Source: Stenotrophomonas maltophilia (lineage in GTDB: Bacteria > Pseudomonadota > Gammaproteobacteria > Xanthomonadales > Xanthomonadaceae). Taken from it: a DNA stretch of 64,000 nucleotides. How positions within the stretch are numbered: the stretch's first letter is position 1; every line of letters begins with the position of its first letter. A program made the position numbers and the translations under genes. The stretch covers positions 3,604,750-3,668,749 of the forward strand of contig NZ_CP033877.1 of assembly GCF_006970445.1 (NCBI RefSeq), read 5' to 3'. Positions 13,366 through 22,660 of the stretch are shown in pieces. Under the pieces are notes generated by a model that saw only the letters and a list, made by a program, of their open reading frames with translations, made no database searches and was not told the origin of the DNA.

Positions 13366-13430
13366 TCTTGGTGGGTGCGGACCGTTGGTCCGCGCTCGCC
13401 TTTGGTAGGTGCGGACCGTTGGTCCGCACG
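13366..13430. repeat. Two SMAG-like palindromes
   Basis: Two copies of GTGCGGACC-GTTG-GTCCGC in direct orientation (about 13374-13394 and 13408-13428), the second preceded by GGTAG. They lie between the hypothetical gene and the convergent membrane protein gene. Confidence 0.75.
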
Positions 13431-13487
13431 GTCCTTCAGGCGTCCGGATACCTGACCGAAGTGCAGTCGAGCATGGCTCAAGCCCGT

Positions 13488-14231
13488 CTACCGCAGCTCA
13501 TGCGGCTCCTTTGCATCGCCAGTCAGCAGGCGTGCCAGCCACGGCGCACCCGCGCGCCGTGGGTACTCCACCATCATCCGGGCGTGCGTGTCCTGCAGAT
13601 CAGCCAACAGCCAGGTCTGGTTGTAGACGTCGCCGAACGCGTCGGACCAGGCCGTCTGTATCCGCGCGCGCTCACCCCCGTTGAGGTTGGGCATCCTGTC
13701 CAGCGGCACCTCCAGCACCGGCGCCAGCGCCTCGTTGATGGCCGTGTTTTCCGCCTGCGCTGCGCGGAGCAGTGACAGCCGATGCTTCAGCTGCCAGCAC
13801 GGGTACGGGAAGCAGCTGCCCGTGGCCTCGATGTACGCCGCCATGTCGGCCAGCATATGGGCTTTCAGCTGCCACACCATCGCACTGTCCAGCAGCTCCC
13901 GTACCCGCATCGTGCGCAGCGTACCGGCCCGGACTTCTTCCGGCGTGGTGAACGGCTCGCCGGGTGTGGTGCCGCCATGTTGCACCAGCACGATGCGATG
14001 AATCGCTTCGCCGGTGATGTTCTCCACGCGCAGCGCTGCCACCTCCGGGTGCACGCGCGGCGGCGGCACGCTCACCACCCGCCAGTGGTACCAGAGCACC
14101 AGCACCATGCCGGTCAGGCACAGCAGGGTGAACAGCACCCAGCTGTCCAGATTCCGGGTGTAGTAGAAGTACCGCGCCCGCCACAGATAGAACGTGCGGT
14201 AGCTGATGAATCTGCTTACCCAACCATACAT
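13488..14231 (-). CDS. Single-pass membrane protein downstream of the trimeric autotransporter
   Basis: A 247-residue protein. I start it at ATG 14231, eight bases behind GAGGAG; an ATG two codons earlier lies too close to that site. A basic, aromatic N-terminus (about residues 1-32) is followed by one membrane helix (about 33-50, WVLFTLLCLTGMVLVLWYHW) and a mostly helical domain with a Cys pair (GSCFPYPCW), probably periplasmic. No family is recognised. It begins 69 bases after the stop of the adhesin gene on the same strand, so it is probably co-transcribed and may help export or anchor the adhesin; this is context only. Confidence 0.75.
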   Translation of the reverse strand: MYGWVSRFISYRTFYLWRARYFYYTRNLDSWVLFTLLCLTGMVLVLWYHWRVVSVPPPRVHPEVAALRVENITGEAIHRIVLVQHGGTTPGEPFTTPEEVRAGTLRTMRVRELLDSAMVWQLKAHMLADMAAYIEATGSCFPYPCWQLKHRLSLLRAAQAENTAINEALAPVLEVPLDRMPNLNGGERARIQTAWSDAFGDVYNQTWLLADLQDTHARMMVEYPRRAGAPWLARLLTGDAKEPHELR

Positions 14232-14300
14232 TGCCATCTCCTCGGCAAGGACCCCGGCGCGACGGGGTGGATTACGCGCGTCACGCCAGGGCTCCATGGC

Positions 14301-17300
14301 TTACCAGCCGATGCCCACACCGACGCCCATGCTGCGCTCACCGCTGTTGGTGAACGCACCATTGAGGCTGAAGGTGGCCGAGCCCTTCTCGTTGAGCACG
14401 CGCTGGTAGCCCACCGCCATCGCCGACTCACCCTCGCTGTAGCCCACGCCCGCACCGAGGCGGTTGTAGGTGGCCAGGCCGGCGGTGTTCATCGCCATCG
14501 CGCTCTGCGCACTACTCATCGCCGCCATGCGGTTGAAGCGCTTGTCCATCTTGTCCAGGCGGCGCTCGAAGTTGCTGATCGCACCATCGGTGTACTCGTT
14601 GGCACGGGCCAGCATCTTCTCCAGTTCTGCGGTGTCGACCTGCGGCTTGGGCGTGTCGTCCTTGTTGGCCTTCGGCTGCGGTGTGGGCTTGTCGCCCTCG
14701 CCTACCGAGGCGACCTGCTGGGAGTCCTTGCCTCCCGGAAGCACAGGAGTTTCCTCGGTCTGCGGCTTCGGCACCGAGGACGACGCCAGTGCACGCGGTG
14801 CCGGGGCATCGTCGATGCGCTGCTCCAGCCCATCCATGCGGCCATTGAGCTGCTGCTGCATCGAATGCAGCTGGCCACCGTTGACTGCGTCGCGGCTGCC
14901 TGGCGCCACTCGGCCGTCGGCAAGATTGGTCAGCACCATGCCGTTAACGCCATTCAGCGCGATCTGGCTCATGCCGTCGGCACGGGCGGAAGGTGAATCC
15001 TGGAAAATCGAATTGAGCTGACCTTCCACCTTGTCCGCGCGACGCCCGGCGGTGATGACGGCGCCATCGAGTGCCATCAACGCATCCTCGACGGTGTTCT
15101 GCGTACCGCCCTGCACCGTGTAGGTCGGGGCGATGATGTTGCCATTGGCATCCATGCCTGCGCTTCCGCCGAGGGTGGCGATGGAGTCCTTAAGCTGGGA
15201 GACGGTGGTGGCGTCGTGGTCAGCTGTACCGCGCGCGACGTTTACGAGACGACGCTGAAGCAATCCGGCCCCGAATGAAACAACATTAACCTCGGAAGCA
15301 ACAGAACCCGCACCGATAGCCACACTGTTCGAAGCCGTCTTCTCGACGGCACTCCCTGCCCCTAAAGCCACGCCGTTGCCCGCCTCAACGCTTGAAAACA
15401 CGCCGAGCGAAAATCCATTCTCTGCAGCAGCATCAACATAAGCAGCTCGTCCCAGCGACACCGAATTTTTCGCTAGAGCAGCCGCAAAGCTACCAACTGC
15501 AACAGCCCCTTCCGATGTCATCGAGGCTTCGGCAGAGTCCCCAATAGCAACCGCTACCAGGCCGGCCTTGGCACCCTGGTTCGGCCCACCACTGCCGACA
15601 TGCAAGAACTTGGACTGTTCCGCAATCGATCCAATTCGATCAATAGCTTCCTGTGCTGAGCGTTTAGCTCCATTCGCAACTTCACTCACCGCATACAACT
15701 GCTTGCCGTTGATCGCATCCGAGCTATCCGCATTCAACGTCCCATCCGAAACACCAGTGATTGTCCGACTTCCACCTGCACTGTTGCGCACATCCAGTAC
15801 TGTACCGCCGTTCTTCTCGCCCAAGCGCACGCTGCCAGACGCAGATACCTGCGCCACCAGTCCACCCAGCGCCGCTGTCTCGGCCAGCGCCTTGGCCGCA
15901 TCCGTCTTTGCCACGCCAGCTTCCGTAGCCGCAGACCTTGCAATGCCCTCCACCGTCGCCACCTTGTCATTGGTCGCGTTGAGCTGCCTCCCGTTGACGG
16001 CCTCATAGCTGCTGGCGCTGACCACACCATCGGCCACGCCGGTCAGCCTCCGATTCGCGTTTGCGCTGTTGCGCACATCCAACACGGTACCGCTGTTCTT
16101 CTCACCGATCCGGACATTACCGCTGGCACTGGCCTGGCTGAGCAGCCCGTTGAGCGTTCCAACCTGGGTCAGAGCGGTGTTCGCAGTAGTCTTGGCTTCA
16201 CTGGCGTCACTCAGTGCGGTGCTGACGTTGCTGTTGGTGGTGTTGAGCTGCCGACCCGTCACCGCATCGGTGCTGGTGGTGGACAACGCTGCGTCCGCGA
16301 CTCCGGTGATCTTGCGGCTCGCATTGGCGCTGTTCCGCACGTCCAGAACGGTGCCGCTGTTGGCTGCGCCCAGGCGGACATTGCCCGAGGTAGCGGTCTG
16401 GCTCAGAAGCCCGGAGAGCGTGTTGGCCTTGGTCAGCGCGCTGTCTGCGCTGGTCTTCGCAGTGTCAGCAACGGATCGGGCGGCCGTGACATTACTGTTG
16501 GTCGCATTCAACTGTTTGCCTGATACAGCCTCAGTGCTTGTGGCGCTGATCGTGGCGTCTGCCACACCCGTGATCTTGCGGTTGGCGTTTGCGCTGTTTC
16601 GGACGTCCAGTATGGTGCCGCTGTTGCTTCCGCCTACACGGACGTTACCTGAGGCGGACGTCTGGCTCAGCAGTCCAGAGAGCGCACTCGCTTTCGACAA
16701 TGCACTATCCGCGTTGGTCTTCGCGGAGTCTGCGACGGATCGGGCGGCCGTGAGGTTGCTGTTGGTGGCGTTAAGCTGCTTGCCCGAAACGGCCTCAGTG
16801 CTTGTGGCGCTGAGCGTGGCGTCAGCCACGCCCGTGATCTTGCGGTTGGCGTTAGCGCTGTTGCGGACGTCCAGCACAGCACCGCTGTTGCTGCCGCCCA
16901 GGCGGACATTGCCAGATGCGGATGTTTGGCTCAGCAATCCACCCAGCGTGTTCGCTTTGTTCAGCGCATTGTCTGCATTGGTCTTCGCGGAGTCGGCCAA
17001 AGAACGTGCGGCAGTGACATTGCCATTGGTGGCATTCAGCTGCTTGCCCGTCACCGCGTCCGAACTCGTGCTGTTGAGTCGCGCGTCTGCCACATTCACT
17101 ACTCGGCGCTTGGTACTGCTGTTGCCAACAGAGACCGTGTTCGCCTCGTTGGCGACCGAGCGCACACCCAATGCCACAGATCCCGACATGGAAGCGCTTG
17201 CTTCATAGCCCATTGCCATCGCGTCGTAGGACGCAGTGGACTTGTTGCCCACAGCGATGGCACCTGAATAGCCACTGGTACCGGCACGGGCATCTCCCCC

Positions 17301-17948
17301 CAACGCAATGCCACCGATACCGCCCCCGGTAGCTACCCGCGAGCCGCTACCAATTGCAATTGCGTTGCCACCGTCGGCTCGCGAATCATTGCCATAAGCC
17401 GTGGCACCCCAGCCACCGCCGGCGTATGCGCCGTCACCGACTGCGGTGGCGTACCAATGTTCGATCTTGACATTCGTCCCGATGGCGACATTACGCTCGC
17501 CAGTTGAACGGATACCATTTCCGTAGCCGACTGACCGTTTTCCGGAGATGGTGGAGCGAGAACCCACCACGACAGTGTCATCACCGGTTGCCGTTGAATC
17601 CCGGTAAGCAACGTCGTTCACAATCGCGAGTTGATAGTACTTGGATTGAGGGGCGATCGATTTCTGTGGAACTCCGCTATCCAGGCCAATGAGCATTGTA
17701 GGCAGGCCCGCATGCATTCCTATCTGCGGGAAATTTCCCTGCTCCTCCGAGGCAATCTCAGGCAGATTCTCCAGGGGTTCTTTGTCGACATCCTCAACAG
17801 CCATAGTGTTTACCGAGAACATCAGCAGTGCGGCGCCCGCCCCTCCACTGATCGACCGCCTCGCACCACTTCCACGATTGGTCAGCTCGCTTCCTACCAC
17901 CCAGCAACGCTTGGCGGCACTCCAGATACGACGGTAGATGTGATTCAT
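14301..17948 (-). CDS. Trimeric autotransporter adhesin (YadA-like)
   Basis: A 1215-residue type Vc autotransporter. The N-terminus (MNHIYRRIWSAAKRCWV...) is an extended signal peptide region, with cleavage around residue 50. A YadA-type head with VAIGxxxxA-like repeats follows (about residues 100-265). Then come about five stalk repeats of 88 residues (TGVADATLSATSTEAVSGKQ, heptad region, SGNVRLG, LDVRNSANANRKI), a second head block (about 810-905), a neck, a Pro/Lys-rich linker and coiled coil. The C-terminal four-strand YadA anchor ends in GIGW. The head blocks are visibly less GC-rich than the surroundings. It lies 59 bases after the fimbrial chaperone gene. Confidence 0.95.
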   Translation of the reverse strand: MNHIYRRIWSAAKRCWVVGSELTNRGSGARRSISGGAGAALLMFSVNTMAVEDVDKEPLENLPEIASEEQGNFPQIGMHAGLPTMLIGLDSGVPQKSIAPQSKYYQLAIVNDVAYRDSTATGDDTVVVGSRSTISGKRSVGYGNGIRSTGERNVAIGTNVKIEHWYATAVGDGAYAGGGWGATAYGNDSRADGGNAIAIGSGSRVATGGGIGGIALGGDARAGTSGYSGAIAVGNKSTASYDAMAMGYEASASMSGSVALGVRSVANEANTVSVGNSSTKRRVVNVADARLNSTSSDAVTGKQLNATNGNVTAARSLADSAKTNADNALNKANTLGGLLSQTSASGNVRLGGSNSGAVLDVRNSANANRKITGVADATLSATSTEAVSGKQLNATNSNLTAARSVADSAKTNADSALSKASALSGLLSQTSASGNVRVGGSNSGTILDVRNSANANRKITGVADATISATSTEAVSGKQLNATNSNVTAARSVADTAKTSADSALTKANTLSGLLSQTATSGNVRLGAANSGTVLDVRNSANASRKITGVADAALSTTSTDAVTGRQLNTTNSNVSTALSDASEAKTTANTALTQVGTLNGLLSQASASGNVRIGEKNSGTVLDVRNSANANRRLTGVADGVVSASSYEAVNGRQLNATNDKVATVEGIARSAATEAGVAKTDAAKALAETAALGGLVAQVSASGSVRLGEKNGGTVLDVRNSAGGSRTITGVSDGTLNADSSDAINGKQLYAVSEVANGAKRSAQEAIDRIGSIAEQSKFLHVGSGGPNQGAKAGLVAVAIGDSAEASMTSEGAVAVGSFAAALAKNSVSLGRAAYVDAAAENGFSLGVFSSVEAGNGVALGAGSAVEKTASNSVAIGAGSVASEVNVVSFGAGLLQRRLVNVARGTADHDATTVSQLKDSIATLGGSAGMDANGNIIAPTYTVQGGTQNTVEDALMALDGAVITAGRRADKVEGQLNSIFQDSPSARADGMSQIALNGVNGMVLTNLADGRVAPGSRDAVNGGQLHSMQQQLNGRMDGLEQRIDDAPAPRALASSSVPKPQTEETPVLPGGKDSQQVASVGEGDKPTPQPKANKDDTPKPQVDTAELEKMLARANEYTDGAISNFERRLDKMDKRFNRMAAMSSAQSAMAMNTAGLATYNRLGAGVGYSEGESAMAVGYQRVLNEKGSATFSLNGAFTNSGERSMGVGVGIGW

Positions 17949-17981
17949 GCTCTTTCCTTAACAGGACAAGGGAAATGAAGC

Positions 17982-18002
17982 CCCGCACTTATGCGGGGCG
18001 AT
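17982..18002 (-). terminator. Hairpin behind the fimbrial operon
   Basis: GCCCCGC-ACTTAT-GCGGGGC lies between the chaperone stop (18008) and the adhesin start (17948). It has no long T-run, so it may attenuate rather than fully stop transcription into the adhesin gene. Confidence 0.55.
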
Positions 18003-18007
18003 GAAGG

Positions 18008-18715
18008 TCAGACGCTCTGCACCAGGGTCGTTACGTGATCGCGATAGCTGTCGTTCGACAGTCGGTACTGCAGCTGCAGGGTGTTGCCCGGCTGGAGCTG
18101 GAACGGCAAGGTCAGCGCAGCGTCGGGATAGAGGCTTTTCGACAGTTCGCGCGGTGTGCACACGCCACTAGCGTTGCACTCGGCAGCACCGGTGATGCCC
18201 ACACGCAGCGTGCCGGTGTTGCGCAGGGTGTTGCCCTGCAGTTGCAGATCCACGCTGCCTTTGGCGGGAACCACGTTCACCAGCGCGCCCCAGACCAGGC
18301 TGACACCAACGTTGGCCTGCGCCGCCTGCTCGTCGCCTTCCAGGATCGTGCCGTCGGGGCCCTTTACCCCCTCGAAGTAGATGCGGTAGGCCGCCTCCTT
18401 CTCGACGGTCTGCAGTGGAATCACCCGGATCAGGCGATTGCCACCACCGCTGAGTGCGAACTTGCCGGGCGTGACGGCAATCGCCGCATCGGCAGCTTCC
18501 ACTTCAATCTCTTCCTCACCCACCTGTGCCGGGTTGGTGATGCGCAGCAGGCGTGCCTGCACGTACTGCGGCTGGGTGGATTGCGAGTACACGCGGATCT
18601 TCGTGCCGTGCTTGGCATCCACCGCTGCACGCATCGGATGAATGGAAAGATTGGCCTGTGCCGGCGCGGCCAGCAGTGCGCTCAACGGCAACAGGCAGAA
18701 CAGCAGCTTCTTCAT
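18008..18715 (-). CDS. Periplasmic fimbrial chaperone (CS1/alternate family)
   Basis: A 235-residue protein with a signal peptide (residues 1-21, ending APAQA). It has a two-domain immunoglobulin-like layout: N-terminal strands with an RIRVYSQSTQPQYVQARLLRI-type edge strand, and a basic R-L-I-R-V motif before the linker. It should bind fimbrial subunits in the periplasm by donor-strand complementation and hand them to the usher coded upstream. It is the last gene of the fimbrial operon, 18 bases after the tip-protein gene. Confidence 0.88.
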   Translation of the reverse strand: MKKLLFCLLPLSALLAAPAQANLSIHPMRAAVDAKHGTKIRVYSQSTQPQYVQARLLRITNPAQVGEEEIEVEAADAAIAVTPGKFALSGGGNRLIRVIPLQTVEKEAAYRIYFEGVKGPDGTILEGDEQAAQANVGVSLVWGALVNVVPAKGSVDLQLQGNTLRNTGTLRVGITGAAECNASGVCTPRELSKSLYPDAALTLPFQLQPGNTLQLQYRLSNDSYRDHVTTLVQSV

Positions 18716-18733
18716 GATGGGCCTCCGTGGGGA

Positions 18734-19870
18734 TCAGGGTTTGGTGGTCGGCACGCGCAGCTCTACCGTCAGCTCGCCCTCGTAGAGACCGGGGCGTTTG
18801 CTGGCGATGGGCGTGGGCGGTGTTTCCAGCGTCAGTGGCGTGGGCACGCAGTACACGGGTTGGCTGATGCCCGGCAGCAGCACCATGCGCAGCTGTGCGC
18901 TGTCGATGCCGCGAAGCAGCTGTTCCTCACCGTGCTTCATCGCCAGAAGGTTGCCGCCGTAGTTCAGGCCAACCTGGTAGTCGAGGCGCTGGGTGTCGTC
19001 GCTGCCGCCGTCCTGATGCCAGACCGCGAAATCCCGCCCAGGCGGTGGGCGCGGCCCGCTGTCACGTACAGTGACGCCGAGGAATTCGCTCTGCGAACCC
19101 ACACCGTCGTACAGGCACATATCCACGTCCTTGCGCCCGCCGACGACCTTGCGGATGGGGTCGTAGCGCAGGTCCATGTTGACCAGGGGTGCAACACCAT
19201 CGAAGCCTGGGAAGTAGATCGAGATGGCGTCGTAGTCGGTGACGGTGAAGTCGAAGTTGAAGACGTAAGTTGCCAGATGCTGAGCGGGCGGCTTTCGAAG
19301 GTGAAGCTCAAGTGTTCCTCGCCAGGTTCCAGCGACGAGATTGGATAGCTCCTTCGTGTCAAGCACCAGCCCCAGCCCAGTTCCACCCGCACTGTCCGAG
19401 CCACACCTGCCAGATTCTGAAGATTCCAGCCGATAGAGCAGCACTCGCCAGAAATCCGTGCTGCATCGCTGAGTGATATCTGCACGATAGATGGCACCAT
19501 CAATCGTGAGGTCTCTTGTCATACCACCACGCTGCTCCTGAAACCGAAGGGGAACCGGAGTTCCATACGCCTCTAGAGAAGCAACGTCTTCCGTCTCACA
19601 ACGACCGGTTGCAGAATCCGAACGAGAGGTGCAGGTCAGGTAGAGCTTTCCATAATGCTTATCAGGATCGGGGTCGTAGGCGATCAGTGCTTTTGGCGGC
19701 ATGATCTCGATGTTCCCCGGCATCGCCGAGCGATCCCACGCCATCTTGATATCGCGCGCAATCACACCACTCGGCGGATCCGTATCTGGCGGACGTTGCG
19801 CCCACGCCCTAGGCGCCAGCACCACCAGCGCACACACCAGCATCAACACCAACAACACACGCCGGTTCAT
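18734..19870 (-). CDS. CblD/CfaE-like fimbrial tip adhesin
   Basis: A 378-residue secreted protein with a signal peptide ending in APRAWA (about residue 24). Gene order and layout fit the minor tip subunits of CS1-type fimbriae (CfaE, CooD, CblD): an N-terminal receptor-binding domain and a C-terminal pilin domain carrying the MxLYDG-type block (VDMCLYDGVGSQSEFLGVTVRDS). The start overlaps the usher stop (ATGA). The N-terminal half (about 19280-19700) is noticeably less GC-rich than the rest of the operon, suggesting diversification or exchange of the receptor-binding part. Confidence 0.85.
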   Translation of the reverse strand: MNRRVLLVLMLVCALVVLAPRAWAQRPPDTDPPSGVIARDIKMAWDRSAMPGNIEIMPPKALIAYDPDPDKHYGKLYLTCTSRSDSATGRCETEDVASLEAYGTPVPLRFQEQRGGMTRDLTIDGAIYRADITQRCSTDFWRVLLYRLESSESGRCGSDSAGGTGLGLVLDTKELSNLVAGTWRGTLELHLRKPPAQHLATYVFNFDFTVTDYDAISIYFPGFDGVAPLVNMDLRYDPIRKVVGGRKDVDMCLYDGVGSQSEFLGVTVRDSGPRPPPGRDFAVWHQDGGSDDTQRLDYQVGLNYGGNLLAMKHGEEQLLRGIDSAQLRMVLLPGISQPVYCVPTPLTLETPPTPIASKRPGLYEGELTVELRVPTTKP

Positions 19871-22599
19871 GGCGTTCCTCCTGCAGCAGCGGTCTGGGGC
19901 GTGGCGGCGATCAACGCGCGTTCCTGCAGCAGGCGGGTCACGCGGGCCTGCTGGCGGATATCCGCCGGCAGCTGCGCCACGGCCAGCGGCTCGCAGTGCA
20001 CGGCGCCGACCAGCAGCACCACCTGGCGGCGCTCGCGCACCTGCAGCGGGCAGTGCAGCAGGCGGTCGTCCTGCAGCAGGTACAGCGTTGTCTCGCGACG
20101 CGGGAAGTCGGCGACGAAGCCGCCGTTGGCGCTGGTGCCGGGCACCGGCGCGTTGAGGATGCGGGCGCCGCCCAGCGGCGCTCCGGCAAGATCCTTGGCG
20201 TTGCCGATGAAGGTGTAGGTCACCTCGATCGGCACCGGCATGCGCATCAGCCGCCCAGGGCTGAGGAACATCGGCCGTGCGCCACCCACGCCGGTCACGC
20301 GGATGGCGGCGATGCTGTCCAGCGTGCTGGCGTCCTGTACTTCGGCGCGGTGCGACTGATACGACGACAGCGGCAGCAACCGGCGCTCACCGATCTGCAG
20401 GCGCTGTCGGCGCAGACCGCCCACCTGCAGTTCGGCCGCCACGCCACGCAGGTCGATGTCATCGGTATCGGCCACCTGCACGGCCAGGCCGGCGTCGGCG
20501 CCGTTGCTCCCGCTCCAGTAGAAGCCGCGCTTGCCCAGTGCGAAGCCGGAGCTGTGCATGCCGCTGTAGGCAGTCTCGCTGCGGCCGCGCTGCTGGTAGT
20601 GCGCCAGCGTGGCGCCACTCTGGCCGAGGCTGTTCTGCAGCTGGCCGCTGAGCGTGGCGCTGTAGCGGTCGCTGTTGTTGGCGCGTAGTTCGGCCGACAG
20701 CTCGCGGTACTGCGCATCCACTTCCTGGCGCAGGCTGTGGCCAACGCTGTAGTTGATGTCCGGGCGCTGGTGCTGCGGCTGGCGCACGTCCACGCTGTAG
20801 CGACGCTGGCCGCTGCCGGCGGTGCCGCGCAGCAGGCGGGTCAGGCTCAGGTTGAAGTAGATGCCGCGGTCGCGTTGGTCACTGCCGCGCAGGCTGTCGC
20901 TGGCACGCTGCTGCCACACACCCACGCGGGTGGAGACGCTGAAATCCTGCCAGCGATGGCTGCGGCTGAAGCTGGCCTGCCAGGTGCGGCTGAGCTGCGG
21001 CTCACGGCGCGGCTGCCATGGCGCCGGCGGTGGCAGCAACGGATCCATCCCGGCCAGCGGATCGTCTTCCGCGCCCGGCAGGATGCGCCCGGCGCGCCAG
21101 GTCTGGCGCCGCGTGTAACCCACATAGGCACTGCCACCGGCCAGCGGCAGCGCCATCGAGGCGCTGAGCGAATTGGTACAGCCCAGCTGGTCGCGGGCGT
21201 CGGCCTCGAACTGGCAGGCCTTGCCGCGCATGCGCTGCTGGTAGATGTTCCAGGATGCGGTGCGGCGGTACGACAGCTGGTGCTGCTGGCCGGTGCTGCC
21301 ATCGTTGCCGCGCATGCCGCCGAAGCTGGCGCGCAGTTCCTGGGTGGCGTACAGGCGGCGCAGGTCCACGCGCAACTCGCCATAGCGGAAGCCGCCCAGG
21401 TCGGCGGCGCCGGCCACCATCGCCACGTCGCGGCCCAGCGGCACGCGCATGCCGGCCACGGCCACACGCTCGCCATCGAAGCGATCACTGCGGCGCTCGT
21501 TGCGCCTGCCGCCCTGCACGAACCACTGCCACTGACTGTTGGTCCAGTCTCCGCCCTTGTCGAACGGCGCGTCTTCGCTGCGCACCAGCACGCCGTCTTC
21601 GTAGATGCGCAGGGTAATGGTGTAGTTGCCGAACGGGAAGTTGCGGGTGTCGATCTGGTTGATGCCGGCCTGCAGATAGGAGGTCTGCAGCAGGCGCGTG
21701 CCGTCGTAGGCATCCACGCGTGCGTCGCGCGCCAGCAGCACGGTCAGCGGCGTGGCCTGCACGGCGGCGTCGGCGTCCACATAGGCCTGGGTGGTGCCCA
21801 CGCGCAGGCCCTGGAAGCGGTCCAGCGGCAGCATGCTGAAGCTGAAAGTGCCGCCCTGCGGACTGGATAGATTGCGGCGGTCCATGCGCCCGGCCTGCAG
21901 GTAGTGCGCCTGCCCCAGGTCATGGCGGTAATAGACGTTGTCGAACTGGAACGTGCTGTCACTACCACGGCTGCGGTAGCGCTGCTGGTTGAAGTTCCAT
22001 TCGGCGGAGACATGCCCGCGGTCGAACAGGCCCAGCACGCCGGTGCCACGCGCGGACAGCGTCTGGTAGTCGCGGCTGCCACTCACATTGATCACCTGCT
22101 GGTGCAGGAAGGCGTTTTCGGCGTTGGCGCTGACGGTGTGGAAGCGCTCGGCAGCCGGCTTGCCCGGAATCCACTGGCGGGCAACGAACAGGCGCAGCGC
22201 GCCCTCGCCCTCGTCGTACAGCGCGCGCACGGCGGCGGGGTCCTCTGGTGGATCGAGATAGCCGCAGCCGGCGGTGGCGCCGCCGAAACGGCAGGCCAGA
22301 TGGCTGTTGCGCGGCATGGGCTGTGACAACGCGGGCAGCAGCGTGGCCTGCGCCTCGGCGGGCAGATCCAGCGCCTGCAGCACGCTTGCGGGATCTTCCA
22401 GCTGCACGTGTTCCAGGGTCACGCGCACCGGCGACAGGCCGGCCGAGCGGCCGAACAGCTGGATGTCGAGTTGTTCGGTCTGGCCTTCGACCAGATCCTC
22501 GAAACCGGCGGGGACACCGTGGGCCGCTACCAGGGGAGTAGCCAGCGCCAGGGCGAGCGCGACCGCCAGCCGGGTAACGGCGGGGGCGTGTGGGGTCAT
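19867..22599 (-). CDS. CS1-type fimbrial usher, outer membrane
   Basis: A 910-residue usher of the alternate (CS1/CFA) chaperone-usher class. I start it at ATG 22599 (MTPHAPAVT), because an earlier ATG at 22632 lies inside an intercistronic hairpin. A signal peptide ends near GVPAG. The N-terminal domain is followed by the barrel (repeating aromatic strands such as YRHDLGQAHYLQAGRMDRRN), the plug region and C-terminal domains. It translocates and assembles the pilin coded upstream and the tip protein coded downstream. Confidence 0.93.
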   Translation of the reverse strand: MTPHAPAVTRLAVALALALATPLVAAHGVPAGFEDLVEGQTEQLDIQLFGRSAGLSPVRVTLEHVQLEDPASVLQALDLPAEAQATLLPALSQPMPRNSHLACRFGGATAGCGYLDPPEDPAAVRALYDEGEGALRLFVARQWIPGKPAAERFHTVSANAENAFLHQQVINVSGSRDYQTLSARGTGVLGLFDRGHVSAEWNFNQQRYRSRGSDSTFQFDNVYYRHDLGQAHYLQAGRMDRRNLSSPQGGTFSFSMLPLDRFQGLRVGTTQAYVDADAAVQATPLTVLLARDARVDAYDGTRLLQTSYLQAGINQIDTRNFPFGNYTITLRIYEDGVLVRSEDAPFDKGGDWTNSQWQWFVQGGRRNERRSDRFDGERVAVAGMRVPLGRDVAMVAGAADLGGFRYGELRVDLRRLYATQELRASFGGMRGNDGSTGQQHQLSYRRTASWNIYQQRMRGKACQFEADARDQLGCTNSLSASMALPLAGGSAYVGYTRRQTWRAGRILPGAEDDPLAGMDPLLPPPAPWQPRREPQLSRTWQASFSRSHRWQDFSVSTRVGVWQQRASDSLRGSDQRDRGIYFNLSLTRLLRGTAGSGQRRYSVDVRQPQHQRPDINYSVGHSLRQEVDAQYRELSAELRANNSDRYSATLSGQLQNSLGQSGATLAHYQQRGRSETAYSGMHSSGFALGKRGFYWSGSNGADAGLAVQVADTDDIDLRGVAAELQVGGLRRQRLQIGERRLLPLSSYQSHRAEVQDASTLDSIAAIRVTGVGGARPMFLSPGRLMRMPVPIEVTYTFIGNAKDLAGAPLGGARILNAPVPGTSANGGFVADFPRRETTLYLLQDDRLLHCPLQVRERRQVVLLVGAVHCEPLAVAQLPADIRQQARVTRLLQERALIAATPQTAAAGGTP

Positions 22600-22619
22600 G
22601 GGGGCACCGCTGGAGAAAC

Positions 22620-22645
22620 GGCCGGCCCGCAATGCGGGCCGGCGC
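22620..22645 (-). terminator. Intercistronic hairpin between pilin and usher genes
   Basis: GCCGGCCCGC-AAT-GCGGGCCGGC is a perfect 10-base stem with a 3-base loop, 16 bases after the pilin stop and 22 before the usher start. There is no T-run. It may act as an attenuator or as an RNA-stabilising 3' end, keeping major pilin in excess over usher. Confidence 0.65.
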
Positions 22646-22660
22646 TGGGGAAGCCTTCGA

